Positions 46,312-55,798 of a stretch of DNA of 64,000 nt are shown piece by piece; position 1 is the first letter of the stretch, and every line of letters starts with the position of its first letter. Both the position numbers and the translations under genes were made by a program. The DNA lies in the NCBI GenBank assembly GCA_030425825.1, contig JAUHZY010000001.1, positions 1,460,834 to 1,524,833 of the forward strand, read 5' to 3'. The notes under the pieces are model-generated. The model saw only the letters and a list, made by a program, of their open reading frames with translations. It did no database searches and had not been told where the DNA came from. Source of the stretch: Alphaproteobacteria bacterium (lineage in GTDB: Bacteria > Pseudomonadota > Alphaproteobacteria > JAUHZY01).

Positions 46312-48234
46312 ATGGTAAAAGTATTGAAAACCCCTCTTCTTGATACAGTTAATAGTCCTGACGACTTAAAAAAGTTAGATGAAAAACAACTCGTCCAGCT
46401 AACAGAAGAATTGCGCCATGAAATGATTGATGCGGTGTCGCAAACAGGCGGGCATTTGGGCGCAGGGCTTGGTGTGGCAGAGCTGACCGTCGCACTACAC
46501 TATGTTTTTAATGCACCAAAAGATAAGCTGATTTGGGATGTGGGCCATCAAGCCTATCCTCATAAGATTCTGACAGAGCGTCGTGATCGTATGCGTACAA
46601 TTCGTCAAGGAAATGGCCTTTCTGGCTTTACAAAGCGTTCTGAGAGCGAATATGACCCTTTTGGTGCTGGGCATAGCTCAACATCCATTTCTGCGGCTTA
46701 CGGCATGGCTGTGGCGCGCGATAAGCAAGGTGGTGACAACCATACGATCGCTGTTATTGGAGATGGCGCGATGTCTGCAGGCATGGCTTATGAGGCGATG
46801 AATAATGCAGGGTCGGGGAACTCTAAGTTAATTGTCATTTTGAACGATAATGATATGTCAATTGCGCCACCTGTTGGGGCAATGTCTGCATATCTTTCCA
46901 AGTTGATTTCGTCAAAGTCTTATCGCTCGCTACGTGATGTTGCGAAAGGCGTTGCAAAGGTTCTGCCTTCAAAGCTTGAGAAGGCCGCAAAGCAAGCCGA
47001 AGAATATGCACGTGGGATTATTGCTGGCGGTGGTACGCTCTTTGAAGAGCTTGGCTTTTATTATGTGGGTCCAATTGATGGGCATAATTTGGACCATCTT
47101 TTACCCATTCTTAAAAACATTCGCGACGCAAAGCAGAATGAGCCAGTGTTGATTCACGTCGTGACAGAAAAAGGACACGGCTATGAGCACGCTGAGAATT
47201 CAGCTGACAAATACCATGGTGTGAAGAAGTTTTGTGTTGCAACAGGTGTCCAAGAAAAGAAAACAGGTGGTGCGCCAGGCTATTCAAATGTTTTTGGCGA
47301 TGCTTTGATTGCAGAAGCCAAGAAAGACGACAAAGTTATGGCTATTACAGCGGCTATGCCTTCAGGGACAGGGTTGTCAAAGTTTGCGCAAGAGTTTCCG
47401 GACCGTTTTTTTGATGTTGGTATCGCTGAGCAACATGCTGTGACGTTTGCAGCAGGGCTTGCTTGCGAAGGAATAAAACCGTTTACAGCAATTTATTCAA
47501 CATTCTTACAGCGGGCTTATGACCAAGTTGTTCATGATGTTGCTATTCAAAATCTTCCTGTGCGTTTTGTCATTGATCGCGCTGGACTTGTTGGTGCAGA
47601 CGGTGCCACACATGCAGGTGCTTTTGATACGGCTTATCTTGGTTGTTTGCCAAACATGGTTTTGATGGCAAGCGCTGATGAGGCAGAGCTGACGCACATG
47701 GTCGCCACAGCAAACGCATATGATATCGGTCCGATAGCGTTTAGGTTTCCACGTGGTGAGGGGACAGGTGTTTTGGTGCCTGAAAAAGGTGAAGTTCTTG
47801 AAATTGGTAAAGGGCGTATTGTCAAAGAAGGCTCAAAAGTGGCCATTCTTTCTTACGGTACGCGTCTTGGGGAAGCTTTGCTGGCTTCAGAAGAGCTAGA
47901 AAAAATGGGTATTAGCACAACTGTTGCGGATGCACGTTTTGCGAAACCTCTGGATGAAGATCTTTTGAACCAACTTGCGACACATCACGAAGTCTTAATC
48001 ACCATAGAAGAAGGTTCAATTGGTGGATTTGGATCATTCGTGCTTCATGCTCTTCAAAGGCAAGGTCATTTAGATCATGGGCGTTTGAAAGTGAGAAGTT
48101 TGTTTCTTCCAGATACTTTCCAAGATCATGATAGCGCTGAGAAACAATATGAGTTTGCTGGCCTCAATGCTGCACAAGTCATCAAAACAGTTCAAAGCAC
48201 TCTCGGCACACAAACGGTTAAAATGACAGCTTAA
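46312..48234 (+). CDS. dxs: 1-deoxy-D-xylulose-5-phosphate synthase
   Basis: Dxs makes the first MEP-pathway intermediate from pyruvate and glyceraldehyde-3-phosphate. The 640-residue TPP enzyme has [19 protein letters not shown] (about 46), [13 protein letters not shown], the TPP motif [18 protein letters not shown] (about 150), [18 protein letters not shown] (about 365) and [15 protein letters not shown] (about 423). No ribosome binding site is evident ahead of the ATG, so it may depend on coupling with ispA. Its TAA overlaps the holC TAA in TTAA at 48231-48234. Confidence 0.96.
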   Translation: MVKVLKTPLLDTVNSPDDLKKLDEKQLVQLTEELRHEMIDAVSQTGGHLGAGLGVAELTVALHYVFNAPKDKLIWDVGHQAYPHKILTERRDRMRTIRQGNGLSGFTKRSESEYDPFGAGHSSTSISAAYGMAVARDKQGGDNHTIAVIGDGAMSAGMAYEAMNNAGSGNSKLIVILNDNDMSIAPPVGAMSAYLSKLISSKSYRSLRDVAKGVAKVLPSKLEKAAKQAEEYARGIIAGGGTLFEELGFYYVGPIDGHNLDHLLPILKNIRDAKQNEPVLIHVVTEKGHGYEHAENSADKYHGVKKFCVATGVQEKKTGGAPGYSNVFGDALIAEAKKDDKVMAITAAMPSGTGLSKFAQEFPDRFFDVGIAEQHAVTFAAGLACEGIKPFTAIYSTFLQRAYDQVVHDVAIQNLPVRFVIDRAGLVGADGATHAGAFDTAYLGCLPNMVLMASADEAELTHMVATANAYDIGPIAFRFPRGEGTGVLVPEKGEVLEIGKGRIVKEGSKVAILSYGTRLGEALLASEELEKMGISTTVADARFAKPLDEDLLNQLATHHEVLITIEEGSIGGFGSFVLHALQRQGHLDHGRLKVRSLFLPDTFQDHDSAEKQYEFAGLNAAQVIKTVQSTLGTQTVKMTA

Positions 48235-48686
48235 ATCTTTTGCTCTTCCCAAGATCCGCTTGATGTTTGTTTGAAGTATTTTAGTTCAAACTCTTTTTCT
48301 TTGTATATTTTCCATTTTTCCCGTGCTTTTTGAAGGCTGGCCTCCATATTGCCATCGAAAACAGTTAGAACACGCTCAAAGCTTTCAACATTCTCTTCAT
48401 CTGCGTCATCAACAGTGATAAGAATACTTGCCTGATTGGGGTTGGTATCTTCATCTGTGATGAAAATAGGCTGTTTGTCTTGGTGCTTATCATCATTGAT
48501 CGTGCCATGTGGCAGAAATGATTCTTGCGTATACGTCCACAGTAATTGATCTAGAAACTTTACGCGTTCTTTAGTTTGTGTTTTGACGCATATTTTAAAG
48601 CCTGCAGACAAAGCCTTTCCAAGCAGCTTTGGTAGCGCTTGGTCTAGCTTTGTTGTGGTTAAATGATAAAACTGAATACTTGTCAG
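48231..48686 (-). CDS. holC: DNA polymerase III chi subunit
   Basis: Chi links the clamp loader to single-strand-binding protein. The 151-residue reading [21 protein letters not shown] and [28 protein letters not shown] fits alphaproteobacterial HolC (motifs FYHLT, SFLPHG, NPN). No ATG, GTG or well-placed TTG exists at the expected beginning. A CTG at 48686 lies seven bases after GAAGGA in the end of pepA and gives exactly the usual N-terminus, so I chose it. A TTG at 48701 would add five residues but has no ribosome binding site. pepA ends four bases upstream. Confidence 0.85.
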   Translation of the reverse strand: MTSIQFYHLTTTKLDQALPKLLGKALSAGFKICVKTQTKERVKFLDQLLWTYTQESFLPHGTINDDKHQDKQPIFITDEDTNPNQASILITVDDADEENVESFERVLTVFDGNMEASLQKAREKWKIYKEKEFELKYFKQTSSGSWEEQKI

Positions 48687-48690
48687 CGTC

Positions 48691-50169
48691 TTATCCTTCA
48701 AAATTATCGCGAATAAAGCGATCAAGAAGACGTACACCAAACCCTGTTGCCCCGATAGGTGAAAGGTCAGAGTTTGATTTTGACCATTCAACAGCTGCAA
48801 TATCTAGGTGCGCCCACTTTGTTTTGTTTACAAAACGCTTTAGGAAGTGAGCCGCTGTGATTGTGCCAGCTCCTGTACCATTTTTAGCAATGTTTTGAAC
48901 ATCTGCAATTGGCGAATTGATTGCTTTATCATAGGCATCATCCAAAGGAAGTTGCCAAAGTTTCTCACCAACTTTTTTGCTTGTTTCAAAAAGCATATTT
49001 GCCAGCTTATCATCGTTTGACATAAGGCCTGCATATTCGCGTCCAAGTGCTACAACAACAGCGCCTGTCAGTGTTGCAAGGTCGATCATATATTGTGGGT
49101 CATACTTGTCTTGTGTGTACCAAAGGGCGTCAGCCAAGACTAAGCGTCCTTCTGCATCTGTATTAAGAACCTCAATTGTTTGGCCAGACATTGATTTTAC
49201 AATATCACCAGGGCGTTGTGCTGTGGATGAAGGCATGTTCTCAACAGCCCCAATGACACACACAACATTTACCTTTGCTTTTCTGGCAGCGAGTGCGTGC
49301 ATTAAGCCAAGAACGGCACCAGATCCTGCCATATCACCTTTCATTTCGTCCATGTTGGCAGCAGGTTTAATAGAAATTCCACCTGTATCAAAGGTGACAC
49401 CTTTACCAACAAAAGCGACAGGACGCTTATCTTTGGCTTTTGGGTTTCCTTTGTATTCCATGACAATAAGTTTCGACTCAAAAGCACTTCCTTGACCAAC
49501 GCCAAGCAATGCGCCCATGCCAAGCTTTTCCATTTTTTTCTCGTCCAAGACGTCAACTTTAACGCCAAGTTTTTTCAGGCCTCTTGCGCGTTCTGCCAAA
49601 GATTCAGGATAAAGAACATTTGCAGGCTCGTTCACAACATCACGTGTTGTAAAAACGCCTTCAACAACTTGCTCTTGACCATCAAAAACTTTTTTCGCAG
49701 CAGAAAAATCATCCAGCATAAAAGTAGCGGTTTTTAGCTTGGGTTTATCGCTTGCTTTTAGCTTTGTTTTATATTTGTCAAAACGGTAAGAACGCATTTT
49801 CAAACCTTCTGCCATCTTCGTTCCCTGATCGATGTCATCGGCGTAAATTGTAACTTCCGTTCCCAGTTTTTGTGTGGCTGCAAAGATAGCACCCCCCAGT
49901 TTGCAAAGTTTTTCTTCGTTTAACTCAGTCTTTTTTCCAAGACCAAATAAAATAAGATGTGATGCTTTCATACCATTTGGAGAAGGCACAACAAGAACTT
50001 GCTTAAACTTACCTGTGAAGTTTTCCGAGTCCTTCATTGCTTTTTTAATGAAGCCTTTAGATTTTTTGTCTAATTCTTTTGCCGCATCTGAAAGTTTTGA
50101 CGTACCATATACACCACAAACTGTGATACCATCTGCGCTGAAATTTTGTTTTGCAAAAGTGATTTTCAT
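48691..50169 (-). CDS. pepA: Leucyl aminopeptidase (M17 family)
   Basis: PepA removes N-terminal residues from peptides and uses two metal ions. The 492-residue protein has the catalytic domain with VGKGVTFDTGGISIKPA (about residue 258), MKGDMAGSGAVLG and the M17 signature NTDAEGRLVLADAL (about 335). ATG 50169 follows AAGGAA; an upstream extension to 50250 is not supported. It is paired with holC downstream, as in many proteobacteria, and is divergent from lptF. Confidence 0.96.
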   Translation of the reverse strand: MKITFAKQNFSADGITVCGVYGTSKLSDAAKELDKKSKGFIKKAMKDSENFTGKFKQVLVVPSPNGMKASHLILFGLGKKTELNEEKLCKLGGAIFAATQKLGTEVTIYADDIDQGTKMAEGLKMRSYRFDKYKTKLKASDKPKLKTATFMLDDFSAAKKVFDGQEQVVEGVFTTRDVVNEPANVLYPESLAERARGLKKLGVKVDVLDEKKMEKLGMGALLGVGQGSAFESKLIVMEYKGNPKAKDKRPVAFVGKGVTFDTGGISIKPAANMDEMKGDMAGSGAVLGLMHALAARKAKVNVVCVIGAVENMPSSTAQRPGDIVKSMSGQTIEVLNTDAEGRLVLADALWYTQDKYDPQYMIDLATLTGAVVVALGREYAGLMSNDDKLANMLFETSKKVGEKLWQLPLDDAYDKAINSPIADVQNIAKNGTGAGTITAAHFLKRFVNKTKWAHLDIAAVEWSKSNSDLSPIGATGFGVRLLDRFIRDNFEG

Positions 50170-50221
50170 TTTATTTCCTTCTTTCCTGGATTTAATTAAG
50201 AAATTTCTTTTATATGTTAGC

Positions 50222-50250
50222 GGTATAACGATATTTATGAAAGTGCCCAA
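50222..50250 (-). promoter_or_regulatory. Possible sigma-70-type promoter of pepA-holC
   Basis: On the minus strand TTGGGC (plus 50245-50250) and TATACC (plus 50222-50227) are 17 bases apart, 52 bases upstream of the pepA ATG. The -35 box touches the lptF start codon on the other strand. The match is only moderate. Confidence 0.4.
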
Positions 50251-51374
50251 TGCAGATTGTCTCTAAATATTTTATTAGGCTTGTTGCCGTTAATACGCTT
50301 GTTGTGACATTGACATTGACGGGTGTTATTTGGTTGACGCAGTCTTTGAAGTTTATTGACTTGATTGTGAACCGCGGCTTATCTGTGCAAATATTCTTTC
50401 ATTTGGTCATTTTGCTTGTTCCTCGTTTTTTGGTGGTGACATTGCCAATTGGCTTGTTGATTAGTGTGATATCGGCATACCACAAACTGCATTCTGATAG
50501 TGAGCTTGTTGTTTTACGCTCTGCAGGGTTGAAAAAGATGGATTTGGCGCGTCCAGCCATTTATTTTGCCTTTTTTGTGATGTTCTTATCCTATCTTTTG
50601 AACCTTTATATTCTTCCAAGTTCTTATTCAGGGTTTAAAGACTTGCAGCATAACATTCGCAATGATTATGGAACGTTGTTGTTGCAGGAAGGTGTTTTTA
50701 ACACATTGCATGATGATTTGATGGTTTATGTTAGTGAGCGTGATGGTGCCGGCACCCTTTATGGTCTTTTAATTCATGACAATCGTAAAAAAGACAAGCC
50801 TGTCAGTATCATTGCAGAAAAAGGAACAATTGCGCCAACGAAAAAAGGGCCAGGTGTTGTGATGGTTCGTGGAAACCGGCAAGAGTTAGATCGCAAAACA
50901 GGGCAGTTAAACTTATTGTTTTTTGACAGATATGTTTTGCATTTAAGTATGTTTAATAAAGAGTTCAAGCCACGATGGAAAAGCGCCAAGGAAAGGTTTT
51001 TACCAGAGCTTTTTTGGCCAGGAAATACAAAAGATGACCTGGATAATGCTGATAAGTTGAGGGTTGAAGCTCATCGTCGATTGGTGTCTCCATTGTATAA
51101 TCTAGCATTTGTTTCGGTGTCTCTTGCTGTTTTGTTGTCCGCAGGGTTTTCAAGGTCAAGGAACCCGCGTGCTGTTTTTATCGCATCATTTTTATGTGTT
51201 TTTATCCAGTTGGTTGGGTTAGGTCTAGAGAACCTTGCCGTTAAGAATGTTGCCCTCGTTCCTTTGATGTATTTGAATGTTTTGGGGGCGATTGCTGGCG
51301 GATATTTCTTACTGAAAGGCAATTATGATTTTTCTTTATGGTTTGTCAAAAAGGGAAAAAAGAAAAATGCGTGA
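50250..51374 (+). CDS. lptF: LPS export permease LptF (YjgP/YjgQ family)
   Basis: LptF with LptG and LptB extracts LPS from the inner membrane. The 374-residue protein has three N-terminal membrane segments (about 10-32, 50-73, 98-120), a periplasmic beta-rich domain (about 130-270) and three C-terminal segments (about 290-365), with [20 protein letters not shown] (in part, [12 protein letters not shown]) typical of the family. I call it LptF because it begins with the KYFIRL pattern. lptG, normally the next gene, is absent; dnaQ follows with an 8-bp overlap. Confidence 0.88.
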   Translation: MQIVSKYFIRLVAVNTLVVTLTLTGVIWLTQSLKFIDLIVNRGLSVQIFFHLVILLVPRFLVVTLPIGLLISVISAYHKLHSDSELVVLRSAGLKKMDLARPAIYFAFFVMFLSYLLNLYILPSSYSGFKDLQHNIRNDYGTLLLQEGVFNTLHDDLMVYVSERDGAGTLYGLLIHDNRKKDKPVSIIAEKGTIAPTKKGPGVVMVRGNRQELDRKTGQLNLLFFDRYVLHLSMFNKEFKPRWKSAKERFLPELFWPGNTKDDLDNADKLRVEAHRRLVSPLYNLAFVSVSLAVLLSAGFSRSRNPRAVFIASFLCVFIQLVGLGLENLAVKNVALVPLMYLNVLGAIAGGYFLLKGNYDFSLWFVKKGKKKNA

Positions 51375-52038
51375 GATTGTTCTTGATACTGAAACGACAG
51401 GTTTTGATACAAAAGAGCACCGTATTATTGAAATTGGGTGTTTAGAACTTATTAACCATATACCGACAGGAAAGACGTATCACCAGTATATTAATCCTGA
51501 AAGAGATGTGCCACAAGGCGCGTTCGAAGTTCACGGGTTAAGTGAAGACTTTCTAAGAGACTATCCTGTTTTTGCTGAAATCGCCGACGCGTTTTTGGCA
51601 TTTATTGGCACGTCAAAACTGGTGATTCATAATGCTTCTTTTGATGTAGGTTTTTTAAATGCCGAGCTTCTTCGTTTGAAAAAGCCAGCCCTTCCACAGG
51701 ATTGTGCGATTGATACTTTAATGATGGCACGCGAGAAGTTTCCAGGCGCCCAAAACAGCTTGGACGCTCTTTGTCGGCGTTTTGAGGTTGATAACTCGCA
51801 TCGTGAATTTCACGGGGCATTATTAGATTCCGAGCTTCTGGCCGAGGTGTATCTGGAGCTTATTGGCGGCAGGCAGCAGGACCTGACATTTTCATCGGCA
51901 AATACCGCTGAAGAAGAGGTTGTTGAGGTTGTACGCGCCTATCGAGAGCCACGCTCATTTAGTGTGTCAGATCAAGAATTGCAAAACCATCAGCAAATGC
52001 TGAAAAAGCTAAATAACCCATTATGGTCTGAACAATAA
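51367..52038 (+). CDS. dnaQ: DNA polymerase III epsilon subunit (3'-5' proofreading exonuclease)
   Basis: DnaQ proofreads replication. The 223-residue protein has all exonuclease motifs: LDTETTGFD (ExoI, about residue 6), [11 protein letters not shown] (ExoII, about 88) and [14 protein letters not shown] (ExoIII, about 147). ATG 51367 lies inside the end of lptF and matches the standard [12 protein letters not shown] start; a longer reading from 51325 would be buried in lptF. It faces secB with a five-base gap, a pairing typical of the class. Confidence 0.95.
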   Translation: MREIVLDTETTGFDTKEHRIIEIGCLELINHIPTGKTYHQYINPERDVPQGAFEVHGLSEDFLRDYPVFAEIADAFLAFIGTSKLVIHNASFDVGFLNAELLRLKKPALPQDCAIDTLMMAREKFPGAQNSLDALCRRFEVDNSHREFHGALLDSELLAEVYLELIGGRQQDLTFSSANTAEEEVVEVVRAYREPRSFSVSDQELQNHQQMLKKLNNPLWSEQ

Positions 52039-52043
52039 ATCTT

Positions 52044-52535
52044 TTATTCTTCGCTTGTTTCGCCCATCTCTGCAGCGCGACGATACATTTCTGCGAAGTC
52101 GATAGGCTGCATAAGAAGACGCGGGAATCCGGCGTCACGTGAAACATCAGCAATAATGCGTCTTGCAAACGGGAATAACAAGCGCGGGCATTCAACCAAT
52201 AAAATGGGTGAAAGCTTCATTTCGCTGTCATCGCCTTTAATCTTGAAGATGCCGGAATAAATCAGATCAATAAAAAAGGCAACATCTTCACCATGTAGCG
52301 CCTTTGCACGCAAGAAAAGCTCAACTTCATAGCGCGAATCTTTCATTGTGTGTGCTTTGACGTCAACATTAACGCTAATTTGAGGTGGTTGACTCGATTT
52401 TGCAAAAATGGCAGGTGCATTTGGGTTTTCGAAAGACAAGTCTTTAACAAATTGCGTTTCAACAATGATAGGCGTTGGAGCATACTCACTAAGGGCTTCA
52501 TCATTTGCAGGGGGCTGTGGTGGTTTTTTTGCCAT
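52044..52535 (-). CDS. secB: Protein-export chaperone SecB
   Basis: SecB keeps precursors unfolded and delivers them to SecA. The 163-residue acidic protein has the core TPIIVETQFVKDLSFENPNAP, quoted here only as QFVKDLSFENP, then VNVDVKAHT, LFLRAKALHG and the C-terminal LLVECPRLLFPFARRI and PIDFAEMYR. It lies between dnaQ and a Tim44-like gene, the usual alphaproteobacterial neighbourhood, with a divergent promoter region upstream. Confidence 0.96.
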   Translation of the reverse strand: MAKKPPQPPANDEALSEYAPTPIIVETQFVKDLSFENPNAPAIFAKSSQPPQISVNVDVKAHTMKDSRYEVELFLRAKALHGEDVAFFIDLIYSGIFKIKGDDSEMKLSPILLVECPRLLFPFARRIIADVSRDAGFPRLLMQPIDFAEMYRRAAEMGETSEE

Positions 52536-52572
52536 TTTAAAATCCTCTTTGTTTGTCTTTTCGTTCTATTAC

Positions 52573-52625
52573 ATTATATTGTTGTGTACAACCTTGCTTT
52601 TCTTTATTCAGTCTTTATGTATAAT
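52573..52625. promoter_or_regulatory. Divergent promoter region between secB and the Tim44-like gene
   Basis: A TATAAT box occurs on each strand: plus 52620-52625 toward the Tim44-like gene and minus (plus-strand 52573-52578) toward secB. Between them an inverted repeat GTTGT-GT-ACAAC lies at 52581-52592. Neither -10 box has a good -35 partner, so an activator may be needed or the boxes may be chance in AT-rich DNA. Confidence 0.4.
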
Positions 52626-52661
52626 GGTATGATGTAAGAATCCATCAATGAAGGAAGATAG

Positions 52662-53303
52662 ATGCTTTATTTAGATATTGTTTTTTATGCAGTCGTTGCG
52701 GCGTTTTTGGCGATCAGACTAAAGGATGTTCTAGGAAAGAAAACAGAAGATGTTGAGTCTGGCGAAGCACCAAAACTGTTGACAACAAATGAGCGTTCTA
52801 TCCTGAATGTGTTGGGGCATGAAGATGATGATGACTCAGGGCTTGATGATGCGCTGGAGGCCAAGCTTAAAAATGTCAAAAAACATCATCCCGCTTTTCA
52901 TTTGAAAGACTTCCTGAGAGGTGCGCGTCAGGCATTTCGTATGATTGTTGTGGCGTATGCTGAAGGTGATCGCGCTGCTTTAAAAGATTTGTTAACAAAC
53001 GATATGTACAAAGCGTTTGAAGACTCTTTGGAAAAACGTGATGCTGAAGGTTTACAGGTTGAACTTGAAAAGATTAGGGTTGAAAGCAGTGAGGTCGTCA
53101 ACGTAGAGATTAAGAAGGCAAGCATTTTTGTAACAGTTAAGTTCTTGTCTGAGCAAACACAAACAACACTTGATAAGGATGGTGAGCCTGTCAGCGATAA
53201 TGAAGGCCTTCCAGAAGATGTTGTTGACTATTGGACTTTCTCTCGTACAAAAACGTCAACAGATCCAAACTGGTCTTTGACTTCAACTTATTCGGAAGAG
53301 TAA
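52662..53303 (+). CDS. Tim44-like membrane-associated protein
   Basis: The 213-residue protein has one N-terminal membrane anchor (about residues 3-20), an acidic linker and a C-terminal Tim44-like domain (about 70-213) with FHLKDFLRGARQAFRMIVVAYAEGD, quoted here as FLRGARQAF, and the ending VVDYWTFSRTKTSTDPNWSLTST (in part, WTFSRTKTS). It matches the alphaproteobacterial TimA-type proteins related to mitochondrial Tim44; the bacterial role is not established. AAGGAAGAT precedes the ATG. mltA follows five bases later. Confidence 0.88.
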   Translation: MLYLDIVFYAVVAAFLAIRLKDVLGKKTEDVESGEAPKLLTTNERSILNVLGHEDDDDSGLDDALEAKLKNVKKHHPAFHLKDFLRGARQAFRMIVVAYAEGDRAALKDLLTNDMYKAFEDSLEKRDAEGLQVELEKIRVESSEVVNVEIKKASIFVTVKFLSEQTQTTLDKDGEPVSDNEGLPEDVVDYWTFSRTKTSTDPNWSLTSTYSEE

Positions 53304-53307
53304 TTTA

Positions 53308-54474
53308 ATGACGCGCTTTCTTCTTTTTCTTTTTCTTTTCGCTATTGGTTGCGCTCCCTTTCCAAAGGAAGGTGAAGAAATTTCTTTAACACCTGTTTCT
53401 TTTGATCGTTTACCTGGTTGGAAAAGTGATAATCATTCAGCGGTGTTGCCGGCTTTTAAAAATAGCTGTGATGTTTTCTTGAAAAAAGGTGATTTGACCA
53501 AGGTGATTGCAAGTGGATCAAATGCAATGTCTGCAGGCCAGGTCAGTGAATGGAAGTCTCTTTGTCAGGTTGCACAACGCTTAACAGAATATGACACGCA
53601 AGCTGTTCGGTCTTTCTTTGAGGCTTGGTTCCAGCCTTATCGTGTGCATGGTGAAGATGGTAGCGAGGGGCTTTTCACAGGATATTACGAGCCAGAACTT
53701 AATGGTTCCTATATTGCTTCTGCAAAGTTCAATACACCGCTTTATCGTCGTCCTTATGACCTTATTGATGTGAACTTAGGAGACTTTAGAGACGAATATA
53801 AGGGCGAAAAGCTCTCTGGGCGCCTTTCTAAAGGCAAGCTTGTTCCGTATTATACGCGTGAGCGGATAAGGTCTGGCGCTTTGAAGGGAATGGAGCTTTT
53901 GTGGGTTGATGATCCTGTCTCAGCTTTCTTTCTTCAAATACAAGGCTCTGGGCGCATTAAAATGGATACTGGCGAAGAAGTTCGGGTAGGATATGATGGA
54001 AAAAACGGTCACGCCTATACGTCTATCGGCAAGGTCATGGTTGAAAAGGGCTGGTTGAAGAAAGAGGATGTATCCCTTCAGTCAATTCGAGACTGGTTGT
54101 ATAAAAACCCCACACAAATGAACCAGTTGCTTAACGAAAATGCCTCTTTTGTGTTTTTCAGAAAAATCCCAGGTGATGGGCCGATTGGTGGGCAGGGTGT
54201 TCCTCTAACGCCAGGGCGCTCATTGGCTGTTGATCATACGCTTGTACCATATGGTGTGCCAGTTTGGGTTGATATTGAACATCCTGAACAAAACAATAAA
54301 CTAAGATTACGCCGCCTTATGATTGCGCAAGACACAGGCGGCGCGATTCGTGGTGCTGTCCGAGGTGATTTTTTCTGGGGTCATGGCGCAGTTGCAGAGC
54401 GCTTCGCGGGTAAAATGAAAAGTCGTGGGAGCTATTACATTTTGTTACCGAAAACAAAAGATCAAAAGCTTTAA
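53308..54474 (+). CDS. mltA: Membrane-bound lytic murein transglycosylase A
   Basis: MltA cleaves peptidoglycan glycan strands to 1,6-anhydro products. The 388-residue protein has a lipoprotein signal (lipobox AIGCA, Cys about residue 15), the MltA domain with LFTGYYEPELNGS (about 127) and the C-terminal 3D domain with AQDTGGAIRGAVRGDFFWG, containing the catalytic Asp. It follows the Tim44-like gene, and its TAA overlaps the TAA of engB in TTAA at 54471-54474. Confidence 0.95.
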   Translation: MTRFLLFLFLFAIGCAPFPKEGEEISLTPVSFDRLPGWKSDNHSAVLPAFKNSCDVFLKKGDLTKVIASGSNAMSAGQVSEWKSLCQVAQRLTEYDTQAVRSFFEAWFQPYRVHGEDGSEGLFTGYYEPELNGSYIASAKFNTPLYRRPYDLIDVNLGDFRDEYKGEKLSGRLSKGKLVPYYTRERIRSGALKGMELLWVDDPVSAFFLQIQGSGRIKMDTGEEVRVGYDGKNGHAYTSIGKVMVEKGWLKKEDVSLQSIRDWLYKNPTQMNQLLNENASFVFFRKIPGDGPIGGQGVPLTPGRSLAVDHTLVPYGVPVWVDIEHPEQNNKLRLRRLMIAQDTGGAIRGAVRGDFFWGHGAVAERFAGKMKSRGSYYILLPKTKDQKL

Positions 54475-55076
54475 ATAATAGATACGATTGACTCTTTGAG
54501 CGCATCCAGCCCTGTCTTTTTCTCGGCGCTGGTTGCTAGAACGATAGGGTGTGCAGCAGGGTGCTTTTTCAAAACACTTTGAATTTTCTCTGTCAAGCTA
54601 TCTAAGTCTTTTGCTTTTTTCTTATCTATTTTTGTTAAAATAACTTGATATGAAACAGCAGCTTTATCAAGCATATCCATCATCTCAGTATCGGATTCTT
54701 TGAGGCCGTGACGGCTGTCGACTAAAACACAAACGCGTCGAAGGCTTGGCCGTCCGACAAGGTATTTTCTGACAAGCTTCGTCCATTCTTTGACTTGTGA
54801 TCTTGATACCTTTGCGTATCCGTAACCAGGTAAATCCACCAAAATCATTTGGTCTGCTAGATTAAAAAAGTTAAGCAATTGTGTACGTCCAGGTGTGTTT
54901 GAGGTGCGGGCCAAATCTTTTTTATTGACCAGAGCATTGATGAGGCTCGATTTCCCAACATTTGACCGCCCAATAAAAGCGATTTCGCTTAGGCTGCTTT
55001 CAGGGAGATCACGTAAATCAGCAATGCTTGTAATAAATTCGCAGTTCTGGGCGAATAAGTGGATAGGGTCGGTCAT
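54471..55076 (-). CDS. engB: Ribosome-biogenesis GTPase EngB (YihA/YsxC)
   Basis: EngB assists late 50S subunit assembly. The 201-residue protein has G1 GRSNVGKSSLINAL (about residue 36), G2 NTPGRTQ, G3 DLPGYGYA (about 80) and G4 TKIDK (about 150). In most alphaproteobacteria it follows yidC; here it is 30 kb away and overlaps the upstream sulfotransferase gene by four bases (ATGA), so it is co-transcribed with surface-polysaccharide genes. Confidence 0.95.
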   Translation of the reverse strand: MTDPIHLFAQNCEFITSIADLRDLPESSLSEIAFIGRSNVGKSSLINALVNKKDLARTSNTPGRTQLLNFFNLADQMILVDLPGYGYAKVSRSQVKEWTKLVRKYLVGRPSLRRVCVLVDSRHGLKESDTEMMDMLDKAAVSYQVILTKIDKKKAKDLDSLTEKIQSVLKKHPAAHPIVLATSAEKKTGLDALKESIVSII

Positions 55077-55798
55077 GATTTTTTCCAGTGTGAAAGGTCA
55101 AATTGTAGGAATTCAGAAAGTTCATCAATGATTGGGAAATAAATCTCGCATAAAACTTTCTCAAGGCTTGGTCGTATGGCTTGTGTTTCGTTTTGATGTT
55201 CTGCAACGCCAAGCTTATCTTCATCTATGTTATCATAAAAGGTTGGGTCTGCACCAATATGGGTGCATATATTTTGAAGTGTGATGCGTGGATTTTTACA
55301 AATATCTTCGAAAAACAAAACCATCAAATTGTGGTGATCAAAAATAGAAAGCCAGTTCTCGAAAGTTGCAACGTAATTCCCACGTGCTAAAGAGCCTTCT
55401 GACATAAAGTTTTTGATAAACCACTGGTCAGATGTTTGATCAAATTCCAGACCCGCTCTTTTTAACTCCATGAGAGCCGCAGACCATGCGCGATCTATGG
55501 GGTTGCGCATTGAAAAAAAGACTTTCATGTCGGGGTTGTAATCATATATTTCGTCTATTTTATCCATATCCAAAATGCTGTATGCGGGTGTAATTTCACC
55601 TTTTATTTTGGCGCCTTCTGCTCTGGCAAAAAGACTCTCATACCATGCCAGGTCATGCTCTTTATATTGCAGATCCCAATAATGAATCTCTTTTTCTGGT
55701 GGCAAATAAAGCTCGGGATGAATTTCTAGGCGTTTGTGAATCCATGTTGTTCCCGCTTTTTGTGCGCCAATACCGAGGAAGCTGGGTTTATTTGACAT
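55073..55798 (-). CDS. PAPS-dependent sulfotransferase (heparan-sulfotransferase-like)
   Basis: The 241-residue protein has the 5'-phosphosulfate loop in FLGIGAQKAGTTWIHKRLE (about residues 5-22), PPEKEIHYWD (about 35-44) and the 3'-phosphate motif MRNPIDRAWSAALME (about 97), all features of the heparan/NodH-type sulfotransferases. It probably transfers sulfate from PAPS to a sugar of a surface polysaccharide. It overlaps the upstream Wzt-type ATPase by 11 bases and engB by four, so the three are one transcription unit. The acceptor is unknown. Confidence 0.85.
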   Translation of the reverse strand: MSNKPSFLGIGAQKAGTTWIHKRLEIHPELYLPPEKEIHYWDLQYKEHDLAWYESLFARAEGAKIKGEITPAYSILDMDKIDEIYDYNPDMKVFFSMRNPIDRAWSAALMELKRAGLEFDQTSDQWFIKNFMSEGSLARGNYVATFENWLSIFDHHNLMVLFFEDICKNPRITLQNICTHIGADPTFYDNIDEDKLGVAEHQNETQAIRPSLEKVLCEIYFPIIDELSEFLQFDLSHWKKS

